NCBI RefSeq assembly: GCF_039727615.1
Contig: NZ_CP152474.1
Span: 2,170,001-2,234,000, forward strand
Source of the DNA: Leclercia sp. S52
Lineage (GTDB): Bacteria; Pseudomonadota; Gammaproteobacteria; Enterobacterales; Enterobacteriaceae
Reading direction: 5' to 3'
Length of the DNA stretch: 64,000 nt
Shown: positions 1-7,447 of the stretch, piece by piece
Layout: every line of letters starts with the position of its first letter
Numbering within the stretch: the stretch's first letter is position 1
Notes under the pieces: generated by a model
Database searches by the model: none
What the model was told of the DNA's origin: nothing
Seen by the model: only the letters and a program-made list of their open reading frames with translations
Translations under genes and position numbers: made by a program

Positions 1-87
1 CTGCGGATGGACGGGCTGTTCCTCTATTATCCCCATCGCAACGTGTCACCGGCCCTGAGAGCGGTGATCGATACCCTGAAAATCTGA
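1..87 (+). CDS. LysR-family regulator, C-terminal end (partial)
   Basis: The first 28 codons stay open from the window edge and end in TGA at 85-87. The peptide ends LFLYYPHRNVSPALRAVIDT followed by LKI. This is the usual end of LysR-type regulators, in which a YYP-R segment of the effector domain leads into a last helix that often contains LRA-ID. The DNA-binding part lies outside the window, so the target genes cannot be named. The assignment rests on this short motif only. Confidence 0.6.
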   Translation: MRMDGLFLYYPHRNVSPALRAVIDTLKI

Positions 88-196
88 GGATGTGTTGTAG
101 GCCGGGCAGGTGGAGCAGCAGAAAAAAATCGCCAGATGCGGGAGTAAAAGCTAGATTGAATGTAACTGGTATGACCACATAAAGAAGGCTCAACGA

Positions 197-1055
197 ATGA
201 ATTCAATAATAATACCCGTAAAGGAAGGCGGATTTCTGGCTGCCACGCTCTGGGAAAGAAGCGATGCCAAAGCGATGGTTATCCTTCACCCCGCAACGGC
301 GGTTGTGCAGGCCTTTTATAAAGGATTCGCAGAGTACCTTTTCAACAGGGGGGTTCAGTGTCCTCACTTATGATTATCGTGGCACGGGTCTTTCGAAATC
401 GGGGATGGTCCGTAGCTACAGCGTCTCAATGTCAGACTGGATAGAGCAGGACGTCGGATGCATAACAGCCTGGGCTAAAGCGCGTTTCCCGGAACTTAGC
501 CTGCTGGCGGTAGGGCACAGCGTAGGAGGGCACGCCGTTCTGCTTTCGACTGCCACCCGCGCCCTGCAGGCCGCGGTCATTGTGGCCTCACACGCCGGTG
601 TAACGAGCACAATAAAACAAACGACAGAAAAGGTGCGGGTGTGGTGCTTATTGCGTGTGCTGGCCCCGGTTCTTTGTCGTATTTTCGGATACATGCCGGC
701 CCGGCGTCTGGGGCTGGGCGAAGATTTACCGGCGCCAGTGATGCTTCAGTGGGGGCGCTGGAGCGCAATGCCGGGTTATTTCTACGACGATCCTGACTGG
801 GATGCACGCCAGCGGGCAAGTGAGGTAACGTTACCCGTGCTGGTGATGGGTTTTGATGACGACCCCTGGGCTAACCCTGAAGCCATAGCGCGGCTGATGG
901 CGCCCGTACAAAACGCAAAAATCGAACGCCGCGACATACGGCACGCCGATTTTGGTCTTAAGGCTATTGGCCATATGGGCTTTTTTCGGGCGCGATGTGA
1001 GGAGAAATTATGGCCCGTCGTCGGGCAATGGCTGGAGCGTCAGTGTCCGGAGTGA
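197..1055 (+). pseudogene. Alpha/beta hydrolase, frameshifted
   Basis: A hydrolase of about 285 residues is split by one extra base. The start ATG at 197 follows an AAGAAGG-type ribosome site and gives MNSIIIPVKEGGF. That frame runs to the G-run at 348-353 (six G) and then stops. The +1 frame continues as FSVLTYDYRGTGLS, a hydrolase core strand and oxyanion region. The nucleophile elbow GHSVGG and a late aspartate and histidine (GFDDDPWA, GHMGFF) are present. Its family is predicted cytosolic esterases of unknown substrate. Removing one G restores a single frame over the whole length (859 nt = 286 codons + 1), so this may be a sequencing error. Confidence 0.75.
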
Positions 1056-1083
1056 ACGAAGCGTGGAGACCAGGCCCTACAAC

Positions 1084-1115
1084 AAAAAAGCCGCGAGCGG
1101 TTTCCCGCTTGCGGC
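1084..1115 (-). terminator. Rho-independent terminator of yebG
   Basis: An 11-bp stem (1090-1100 with 1105-1115, one G-T pair) with a 4-nt loop is preceded on the + strand by six A. On the minus strand this is a GC-rich hairpin followed by a U-run, about 30 nt past the yebG stop codon. Confidence 0.75.
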
Positions 1116-1145
1116 GACAGGATCGGTGATGATGCGTTCTGGCGA

Positions 1146-1463
1146 TCAGGCAGCTTTAACGGCTCTGATTTTTTTACTGCCAGCCGCATCTGACTCTTTT
1201 TCATCTGTTGCAGTGACGGCATTAAGCTCAGGGAGCTTGCTGGTACGCAGGATATGCTGAACGGCCTCTTTCTGCTCGGCAAGATACAGCCCAAGATTCT
1301 CAGCCTGCGTTTCGTCCATCTGCATTCCGCTTTGCAACAGCCAGTCGGTGAATGCTTCCGCCAGGTCGAGCAGTTTGTCGTGAGCGTCAGCCTCTTTCTT
1401 ACTGGCAAATGTCATTTTCTCTTCACCTTTTCTTACGACAACAAATTTTGTTTCAACAGCCAT
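1146..1463 (-). CDS. yebG: DNA damage-inducible protein YebG
   Basis: The product is a 105-residue soluble protein starting MAVETKFVVVRKGEEKMTF, followed by SKKEADAHDK and GLYLAEQKE. This matches YebG, a small SOS-induced protein of unclear biochemical role, whose E. coli version is about 96 residues. The C-terminal tail is rich in Ala, Glu and Lys, as in the family. The start at 1463 sits 13 bases from a consensus LexA box, so induction by DNA damage is expected. A hairpin terminator follows. A deleted relic of the same gene lies at about 6661-6760. Confidence 0.95.
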   Translation of the reverse strand: MAVETKFVVVRKGEEKMTFASKKEADAHDKLLDLAEAFTDWLLQSGMQMDETQAENLGLYLAEQKEAVQHILRTSKLPELNAVTATDEKESDAAGSKKIRAVKAA

Positions 1464-1476
1464 TATGCACCCCCTA

Positions 1477-1496
1477 TACTGTAATTATATACAGTA
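1477..1496 (-). promoter_or_regulatory. LexA (SOS) box of yebG
   Basis: The sequence TACTGTAATTATATACAGTA has perfect CTGT-N8-ACAG half-sites (1479-1482 and 1491-1494). It lies just upstream of the yebG start and would overlap its promoter. Confidence 0.92.
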
Positions 1497-1615
1497 TAGC
1501 AGTTCCGCGTTTGTGTTGCAGCCAAAATGTGCTGACATGTCCTGCGATCGGGGAGCAGCTTCCCGCAGCTCCTGACCGGTATGCACTACATGAATAGTTT
1601 AAATGACAGAAATAC

Positions 1616-2098
1616 TTATATTTGCAGTGCCGCAAGGACAGAGGCTTCTATTTTCTCTGGGGTCGAGATCGGTGCAAAACGCTTGAGCGGTTTGCCGTCG
1701 CGTCCAATCAGGAATTTAGTGAAGTTCCACTTGATCCGCCCACCCAGAATGCCGGGCAATTCGTGTTTCAGGTAACGAAACACCGGGTGCGTAGCCGTGC
1801 CGTTAACCTCCACTTTCTCGAACATCGGGAAGCTCACGCCGTAGTTGATGTGACAGGTCCGGGCAATCGCGTCGGCGTCACCGGGTTCCTGCTTGCCGAA
1901 CTGGTTGCAGGGGAAACCCAGCACCACCAGCCCCTGTTCGGCGTACTTTTTGTAGAGCATTTCAAGGCCCGCGTACTGCGGCGTGAAGCCACAATGGCTG
2001 GCAGTATTCACCACCAGAACCACCTTACCGGCATAGTCGGCCATAGAGATGCGCTCGCCACGCAGGCTGGTGGCAGTCAATTGATGAAAGCTCGTCAT
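1616..2098 (-). CDS. Glutathione peroxidase family protein
   Basis: This is a 160-residue thiol peroxidase that reduces hydroperoxides in the cytosol. The peroxidatic cysteine is Cys36 in NTASHCGFTPQY. The LGFPCNQFGKQEPG block carries the catalytic glutamine and the second conserved cysteine region, and KWNFTKFLIGRDG carries the tetrad Trp and Asn. No signal peptide is seen. It is shorter than E. coli BtuE (about 183 residues) and lacks the BtuE insertion before the WNF motif, so it is a second, compact member of the family. It stands alone, between yebG and the dinI-like gene. Confidence 0.9.
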   Translation of the reverse strand: MTSFHQLTATSLRGERISMADYAGKVVLVVNTASHCGFTPQYAGLEMLYKKYAEQGLVVLGFPCNQFGKQEPGDADAIARTCHINYGVSFPMFEKVEVNGTATHPVFRYLKHELPGILGGRIKWNFTKFLIGRDGKPLKRFAPISTPEKIEASVLAALQI

Positions 2099-2163
2099 GT
2101 CGGAAACCTCAAAGCGGAACCCTTTTGCAGGCGTTCTGGATTATAGACTCTGATTTTTAACAC

Positions 2164-2187
2164 GTCTGCTTCTGGCACGAAGCGGTC
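2164..2187. repeat. Degenerate copy of a GTCCGCTT small hairpin repeat
   Basis: The sequence GTCTGCTTCTGGCACGAAGC is a diverged copy of the element that is perfect at 23226-23249 and shortened at 15677-15700. It sits between the glutathione peroxidase and dinI-like genes. Confidence 0.5.
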
Positions 2188-2203
2188 TCCGGGTCTATAA
2201 AAC

Positions 2204-2443
2204 TTACTCCGCAACCAGCCACATATCGGCCTCGTCAAACATCTCCTCCAGCATGCGGTTAAGCTTCTCACGATCGCTTTTGCTGGCATCGCTGTTCAGG
2301 CCGTTGGCCTGCATCGGCTTAACCTTCACCTCGGCATCCGGAAAGATACGGTGCACACGGGTGGTCAATTCAGCCAGAATGATCTCCCTTGCGCCGGGAA
2401 GTCCTGCCACATTTCTTTTGTCATAAACCAGTTCAACGAACAT
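2204..2443 (-). CDS. DinI-like SOS protein
   Basis: The protein has about 79 residues, beginning MFVELVYDKRNVAGLPG and ending EEMFDEADMWLVAE. This is the DinI fold pattern: an N-terminal strand, a helix with a LTTRVHRIFPDAEVKV segment, and an acidic C-terminal helix. DinI proteins bind RecA filaments and modulate LexA/UmuD cleavage. The ATG at 2443 is preferred over the GTG at 2446 because AAGGG lies six bases upstream of it. A LexA box follows upstream. It resembles the chromosomal or prophage DinI-like group rather than E. coli DinI itself. A stop-containing relic is at 62085-62265. Confidence 0.88.
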   Translation of the reverse strand: MFVELVYDKRNVAGLPGAREIILAELTTRVHRIFPDAEVKVKPMQANGLNSDASKSDREKLNRMLEEMFDEADMWLVAE

Positions 2444-2457
2444 CACACACCCTTAAA

Positions 2458-2477
2458 TACTGTTTTAATGTACAGCA
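2458..2477 (-). promoter_or_regulatory. LexA (SOS) box of dinI-like gene
   Basis: TACTGTTTTAATGTACAGCA contains CTGT-N8-ACAG (2460-2463 and 2472-2475), 15 bases upstream of the dinI-like start. Confidence 0.88.
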
Positions 2478-2505
2478 TTCTTACCGGGGCAATGACATCT
2501 GTCAA

Positions 2506-2530
2506 CTGCCGCCCGCTATGCAGGCGGCAG
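2506..2530 (-). terminator. Stem-loop after iutA
   Basis: A perfect 8-bp stem (CTGCCGCC with GGCGGCAG) lies 10 nt past the iutA stop codon. The following U content on the minus strand is weak, so terminator activity is only likely. Confidence 0.5.
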
Positions 2531-2539
2531 AAGCGACGA

Positions 2540-4729
2540 TCAGAACAGGACCGAGTAGTTCAGGCCGAAGGTACGACCGCGACCTTTGTAGGTATAGAGG
2601 TTCTCAGCGCCGTAGGTTGGGCTGTAAAGACCCGGTGCCCGCTGTCCCCATGCGGTGGTGTAGTCTTCATCCAGCAGGTTTTCGACGCTAAAGCTCAGCT
2701 TGCCCACCGGCAGAAGGTAACTGCCGATGAAGTCAGCGGTGTTATAGCCATCAATGTGCTTACCGGCTTCGTCAGACAAATCAAACGTCTGCGTACTTTG
2801 CAGACGCAAGGTCCAGTCGCCCGGGGCCCAGGTGACCCATGCGCTCATCTTGGACGGGCTGGCGCTGTCTACCGTCAGCTTCTCCCATTTTCCGTCGACG
2901 CGGGTTTCTGATTTGATGAGGTTGAAGTTGGTGCCGGTGCTCCACGCGCTGTCGGTGAAGAAATAATCCACCTGACCCTCAACACCGTAGATGCGACGCT
3001 CGTCATCTTCGACGTTGATGGTCATGTCGCTTTTATTGATGTTGATGGTTTTGTCGGAAAGCGAATAGTATCCGGCGATCTGCGTGCGCAGGTTATCCCC
3101 GGTGTAGCGCCAGCCCAGCTCGAACGCATCAACTTTAATCCCGTCGAGTTTTGAGTCATTAACGTTAACGCTGTTGACCAGACGATAATGGCCGTTCACC
3201 AGCTGATAGGTGCCGGAGCCGTAATATTTCGCCAGATCCGGGATCTCAAAGCCCTGGGAGAAGTTAAACCACAGCTGCTGGCGTTCGGTCAGATGGCCCA
3301 GAATACCGGCGTTAAACAGCAGGTTGTTGTAGTCGGTTTTTCCGCCCGGCACGGCGTCTGCCGAGGTGGCTCTGCCCGTGGCGATACCCTGCTGTTGGGC
3401 GTAACCAATAAAGTCGTCGACCTTGTTTTCCGTGTACTGATAGCGCACACCGCCGCTCAGGGTGATGGCGGAGAAGTCGTAGCTGGACTGCAGGAAGGGA
3501 GCGAGGTTGGTGATGCTGTAGCCCGGATAGCGCCCGACGTTATAGGCGTTATCCAGCTTCATGCCGCCGCTGGCCGCTGCTTTATTCAGGTCGAAAAATT
3601 GCTGATTGGCGTCGAAGGTTTCATGCTCGGCATCGACACCCCACGTCAGCGTCAAATCGTCCAGCGGTTTACTGTTAAGGGTCAGCTTGCCGCCGTAGAA
3701 ATCGGTTTTTTGCTGTGATGCACCAATGCTGGTGACCCGGCCGCCGGAAAGGGTAGGGAAGGGATAAAACGTCAGGCTCTCGTCACGGTAGTAAATCTGG
3801 GCGAGCAGATCCTGGCCCCAGAAATCGGTGTTGGCGTATTGCAGGTTGATCAGGTGGCGTTCGGTGCCCGGAATACGGTCGGAGTCGAGGTTGTTTTTGT
3901 TGTAGGCATTGCCGGAACCGGTCACCGCCGAGAAGTTTTCGCCAAGAAAGAGGCCGTGCTTACCGTCGGATTCACTTTTGTAATACTGCGTGGTGACCTG
4001 CAGCTGCTGATTATCGTCGATATTCAGCGTGCCGGTGCCCATCACGTCCAGGCGGTCGGAGTATTGCAATCCGGTCTGGGTATTATCAACGATCACCTCG
4101 TCGCCATTGCCGTCGTACCAGCCGCCAAAGCGCTGATACGCCACTGACAGGCGCCCTGATGCGTTGTCGTTACCGCCGCTGACCGCTGCCGCGACGTTCT
4201 CGTCATTGTCGTTATGGCTGTTGAAGCCCGTTTTCATGCCTGTCTGGAACTCGACTTCCGTTTCCGGCTGGCCCTTTTTAGTGACGATGTTGATTAAGCC
4301 GCCGGTACTGCCCCCGCCGTAAAGGGAGGTTGCGCCGGAGATGACTTCAATGCGGGAGATATTGAACGGATCGATAGAATCCAGCTGGCGGCTGTCGCTG
4401 CGCGAGGAGTTTAACCGCACGCCGTCGACCATCACCATCATCGAACGACCACGCATATTCATCCCGTAATTGGTACGCCCCTGGCTGCTGACATCCATCC
4501 CGGGAATCAGCTGTGCCAGCACCTCTTTCAGCTCTTTACCGCCCTGAACCTGCTGTTCGATTTCAGCTTGTTCAATGACCCAGGTGGTCTGTGCCATGTC
4601 GGTAATGGAGTGATTCGTTCGGCTGGCAGAGACCACCAGCGACTCTTCTTTTTGAGTTTCAGCCGAGGCATTGGCGGATAACATCATTAATAAACAATGA
4701 TTTAAAGCCCAGAGGTAACGCGGTTTCAT
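2540..4729 (-). CDS. iutA: Ferric aerobactin-type TonB-dependent receptor
   Basis: The mature protein is a 22-strand outer-membrane barrel with an N-terminal plug. The start chosen is Met at 4729 (MKPRYLWALNHCLLMML), which gives a signal peptide ending near SANASA and 729 residues, close to IutA. The TonB box region reads EESLVVSASR, and the plug blocks GMNMRGRSMMVMVDGVRLNS and YGGGSTGGLINIVTKKG are typical. The C-terminus KGRGRTFGLNYSVLF ends in the Phe expected for barrel insertion and is the same as recalled for IutA. No iucABCD genes are next to it, so it probably imports a siderophore made elsewhere in the genome or by other cells. A Fur-like site lies upstream. Confidence 0.9.
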   Translation of the reverse strand: MKPRYLWALNHCLLMMLSANASAETQKEESLVVSASRTNHSITDMAQTTWVIEQAEIEQQVQGGKELKEVLAQLIPGMDVSSQGRTNYGMNMRGRSMMVMVDGVRLNSSRSDSRQLDSIDPFNISRIEVISGATSLYGGGSTGGLINIVTKKGQPETEVEFQTGMKTGFNSHNDNDENVAAAVSGGNDNASGRLSVAYQRFGGWYDGNGDEVIVDNTQTGLQYSDRLDVMGTGTLNIDDNQQLQVTTQYYKSESDGKHGLFLGENFSAVTGSGNAYNKNNLDSDRIPGTERHLINLQYANTDFWGQDLLAQIYYRDESLTFYPFPTLSGGRVTSIGASQQKTDFYGGKLTLNSKPLDDLTLTWGVDAEHETFDANQQFFDLNKAAASGGMKLDNAYNVGRYPGYSITNLAPFLQSSYDFSAITLSGGVRYQYTENKVDDFIGYAQQQGIATGRATSADAVPGGKTDYNNLLFNAGILGHLTERQQLWFNFSQGFEIPDLAKYYGSGTYQLVNGHYRLVNSVNVNDSKLDGIKVDAFELGWRYTGDNLRTQIAGYYSLSDKTININKSDMTINVEDDERRIYGVEGQVDYFFTDSAWSTGTNFNLIKSETRVDGKWEKLTVDSASPSKMSAWVTWAPGDWTLRLQSTQTFDLSDEAGKHIDGYNTADFIGSYLLPVGKLSFSVENLLDEDYTTAWGQRAPGLYSPTYGAENLYTYKGRGRTFGLNYSVLF

Positions 4730-4804
4730 TATTGTGATCGTCCTGATTTTTAAAGGTCTCGGTGGCGTAGATGCCCCGTACCGCAAGAACATCACCTGCT
4801 AAGG

Positions 4805-4840
4805 TGATAGTGATTATCAGGATGATATGAATAATCATTA
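4805..4840 (-). promoter_or_regulatory. Probable Fur-binding region of iutA
   Basis: Two overlapping AT-rich stretches, TGATAGTGATTATCA (from about 4805) and TGATATGAATAATCATTA (4823-4840), resemble the Fur consensus GATAATGATAATCATTATC. They lie 75-110 nt upstream of the iutA start. The rest of 4841-5018 is AT-rich leader for the divergent catA gene. Confidence 0.6.
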
Positions 4841-5018
4841 CAATGTAAACAGTTAGTGTTAAAAAATGTTAATGTAATGGCATGAATTTGATGGGGTTTT
4901 TTAGGAGGGGACAGTAAGGTCTTAATCGAGGGAGCAGCGGAAACCCGACGGCATTTTCTTTCCTCCTGTATCAGGATGCGCTACTCTCACAAACGCGTTT
5001 GCTACCCTAAGGTTAAAA

Positions 5019-5696
5019 ATGAAAAAAATAACGCCAGAGTATACCCCTGTTGATTTATCGCGTTGGGCAAGGAGGGAGCACTTTGAGGTGTTTCAGTCAT
5101 TTGCTCAAAGTACATTTAACCAAACTGTGCAATTAGATATTACCGCGCTGCTAAAACATATTAAGCAGGCTGGCTGGAAATTTTATCCAACCATCATTTT
5201 CCTTATTTCTAAAATCGTAAACAGTCATACGGAATTTCGTATGGCGATGAAAAACGATGAACTGGTTATTTGGGATGAAGTGTATCCAAGCTATACCGTT
5301 TTCCATAATGAAACGGAGACGTTTTCCTGTATCTGGAGTGAGTACGATGGCGATATTCACCACTTCCAGAACGTTTATTCAGAAGACGTTTCACGCCATG
5401 GTGATGACCTTGCTTATTGGCCGAAGGGTGAGTCTCCGGAAAATATCTTTTTCGTCTCGGGTATTCCCTGGGTAAGTTTTACCAGTTTTGATATTAACGT
5501 CGCTAACATGCAGAACTTTTTCTCCCCGATGTTCACGCTGGGGAAATACTATGACCAGCAGGGGAAAGTACTGTTGCCTCTCGCCGTTCAGGTGCATCAT
5601 TCCGTGTGCGATGGGTTCCACGTGGCAAGGCTGATCAACGAGTTACAGGCGCTGTGTGATGATATTCAGCGGCTTTCAGAAGAACACAAGGCGTGA
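5019..5696 (+). CDS. catA: Type A chloramphenicol O-acetyltransferase
   Basis: The enzyme moves an acetyl group from acetyl-CoA to chloramphenicol in the cytosol, as a trimer. It has 225 residues (family about 213-220). It starts [20 protein letters not shown] and contains the active-site motif HHSVCDGFH, with catalytic His194 and the structural Asp198. PLAVQVHH is the usual preceding strand. It is diverged from plasmid CatI, and no transposon, integron or resistance gene is beside it, so it looks like an intrinsic chromosomal gene. The leader is AT-rich with no clear attenuator. Confidence 0.93.
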   Translation: MKKITPEYTPVDLSRWARREHFEVFQSFAQSTFNQTVQLDITALLKHIKQAGWKFYPTIIFLISKIVNSHTEFRMAMKNDELVIWDEVYPSYTVFHNETETFSCIWSEYDGDIHHFQNVYSEDVSRHGDDLAYWPKGESPENIFFVSGIPWVSFTSFDINVANMQNFFSPMFTLGKYYDQQGKVLLPLAVQVHHSVCDGFHVARLINELQALCDDIQRLSEEHKA

Positions 5697-5751
5697 TGTG
5701 CTTTAATAAGAGATAAAATCTCTCTTAGATCTGATACCTCTGGAGATAAAC

Positions 5752-6354
5752 TTGCGCGTTCAAACAAATCGATTGTATCTTCGGCCTGTCACTTCAGAAG
5801 ATGTAGACGACCTTTTCAAAATTTATGGCGATCCCGCCACGAACACTTTTAATCCTGCCGGGCCTTATCCGAACATTGATTATGCAAAAACGGTTCTGAA
5901 TCGCTGGCTTGTCCATTGGGACACGCAAGGGTTTGGAAACTGGGCTATATCACTTATCGAACAGTCTGAAAAAGTCATCGGATTCGGTGGGCTGACTGTT
6001 CGTTGTTATAAAGATATTGTTATTAATAATCTTGGATATCGCTTTTCCACAGATGCCTGGGGGAAGGGCCTGGCCACAGAGTTTGCCAGAGGCGCGATAA
6101 AATATGGATTTAATGATATTAAGCTGACCGAGATTTCAGCCGTTGTCAGAGCAAACCATCTGACGTCGCAGAACGTTCTTGAGAAAGCAGGACTGAGATA
6201 CGTCAAAGAGATTTATGACGTTGAAGATGCACCTCCAAGCCTGATGTATTCGCTGAGAATGGATGAGTGGTTGAGAAACCTGGTTTCACAGGACAGGCAA
6301 GCGAAGCGCCCCCGGCAGTCCTTTCTGGAAGGCCTCTCGCAAACCTCAAAGTAA
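5752..6354 (+). CDS. GNAT-family N-acetyltransferase (RimJ/RimL type)
   Basis: This is a 200-residue acetyltransferase of the Acetyltransf_3 type. The N-terminus RLYLRPVTSEDVDDLFKIYGDP and the acetyl-CoA block YRFSTDAWGKGLATEFARGAI are clear, followed by ANHLTSQNVLEKAGLRY. The start is a TTG at 5752, placed by TGGAGA six bases upstream. The substrate is unknown; relatives modify ribosomal protein N-termini, amino acids or drugs. The last 25 or so residues after MDEWLRN are charged and not typical of the family, so the C-terminus may be an extension. It lies 55 bases after catA, possibly on the same transcript. Confidence 0.8.
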   Translation: MRVQTNRLYLRPVTSEDVDDLFKIYGDPATNTFNPAGPYPNIDYAKTVLNRWLVHWDTQGFGNWAISLIEQSEKVIGFGGLTVRCYKDIVINNLGYRFSTDAWGKGLATEFARGAIKYGFNDIKLTEISAVVRANHLTSQNVLEKAGLRYVKEIYDVEDAPPSLMYSLRMDEWLRNLVSQDRQAKRPRQSFLEGLSQTSK

Positions 6355-6439
6355 CCCTATGTAATTCATGGTTAACGCTTTTCTTCATATCCTCAGGGTC
6401 GTAAAGTCACTGCGTTGCGGCACATCCGCAATCGGGCGT

Positions 6440-6640
6440 AGGAACCCGTTGGCATAAAGCGATATTTTTTGTCGCCACAGCGCTTATCCCGTTAAAATCA
6501 CGGTGGCGCTGGCGGAGCAGCCGTAAGGCTGGCCGTTTTCTTTATGCACGGTATTCCTACCTCCGTCAGCGCTACCTCCCTGAGCGTAGGAACTCATCGG
6601 TGGTTATATTTTCTGCATAAAGAGGATGCCTTATTATAGC
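6440..6640 (+). other. Degenerate phage Ash/Icd-like leader sequence
   Basis: This non-coding stretch translates in one frame (from 6497) as VALAEQP, stop, GWPFSLCTVF. This recalls the phage Ash-family motif (VALAGQPxGWP) found in P4-type immunity leaders, here interrupted by a stop codon. A short GCGTAGGAAC element occurs twice (near 6436 and 6586). I read it as a relic of a P4-like satellite or phage leader; no working product is expected. Confidence 0.35.
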
Positions 6641-6660
6641 TACTACCCTAACCCTGACTT

Positions 6661-6760
6661 ATCTGCATTCCGCTTTGCAACAGCCATCGTGCACCTCGCT
6701 GCACCTTGTTTATACACAGTGTTGCGGCTACAGATCGACGTTGCAGCAAAATATGCATTA
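6661..6760 (-). pseudogene. yebG relic with internal deletion
   Basis: Bases 6661-6686 are identical to yebG 1318-1343. The next bases match the yebG start region and upstream leader instead (TGCACC, a decayed TTGTTTATACACAG in place of the LexA box, then GTTGCAGC-AAAAT). In yebG the nine bases CAACAGCCA occur at 1335-1343 and 1454-1462, so the relic is what a deletion between these repeats would leave. No reading frame survives. Confidence 0.65.
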
Positions 6761-7111
6761 CTGGCATAGCTGCTGTGTTTCCGGGCCACCCATACTCCGC
6801 CGCCATGCCCCAGGCGCCTGACCATACTGACGCTTAAAGCTGCGGTTGAAGGACTGCTGGGAGTCAAAGCCCAGCGCGATCGCCACGTTTAAAATCGGCT
6901 CGTCGCTGTGGGTTAAGCGCTCAACCGATTTTTGCAGCTTTTGCGCGCGAATGTACCCAGCGAGGGGATAGCCAGTATGTTCCTTAAACAGACGCTGGAG
7001 GTGCCATTTTGAGTAGCCGGAACGCCTGGCAACGGACTCAATATCCAGACGGCTATCCAGGTTGTTGTCGATCCAGTCGAGTAAATCATGCATAAATGCG
7101 CCAGTGTTCAT
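6758..7111 (-). CDS. rarA: AraC/XylS-family activator next to oqxAB (RarA-like)
   Basis: This 117-residue protein consists only of the two helix-turn-helix domains, as in MarA, SoxS, RamA and RarA. The first recognition region is RSGYSKWHLQRLFKEHTGY and the second is GFDSQQSFNRSFKRQYGQAPG. The ATG at 7111 is chosen because AGGATAACCAG precedes it. Such proteins bind marboxes as monomers and switch on efflux genes. Its position divergent from oqxA matches Klebsiella rarA, so it probably activates oqxAB. It is diverged enough that the name rests on context. Confidence 0.75.
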   Translation of the reverse strand: MNTGAFMHDLLDWIDNNLDSRLDIESVARRSGYSKWHLQRLFKEHTGYPLAGYIRAQKLQKSVERLTHSDEPILNVAIALGFDSQQSFNRSFKRQYGQAPGAWRRSMGGPETQQLCQ

Positions 7112-7254
7112 CTGGTTATCCTCACGCTGCCTGTATAAAAGTATCTTTATCTGTTGCATTTAAAGGTGGCGCGTTTTTCGGTTAATTGCAAATTTTATTA
7201 TTGCATTTAAATCCCTGAGCGAAACGGGTGTTTTAACATCGACTCAAATAGCAC

Positions 7255-7285
7255 ATTAAGTGCAACAATTATTCTTGCACTTAAT
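7255..7285. promoter_or_regulatory. Inverted repeat in the rarA-oqxA promoter region (candidate OqxR operator)
   Basis: ATTAAGTGCAA (7255-7265) and TTGCACTTAAT (7275-7285) form a perfect 11-bp inverted repeat with a 9-base spacer, about 160 bases upstream of oqxA and 145 upstream of rarA. Rrf2 regulators bind dyads of this size. Binding by OqxR is inferred. Confidence 0.5.
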
Positions 7286-7447
7286 TAAGCGCCTTCCTAC
7301 AATCGCCGGGAATAGTGTATTCGCAACTGTTACAGTTTTGTGGCGATGAACGACACAAATGGCCTTAAGCCAGCCACCGGACAAAGGAAGTAGCGCAGCG
7401 CCTCCCCTGCGTCTTGCCCGGCGGCTACAATTACCGGAATAAAAATA

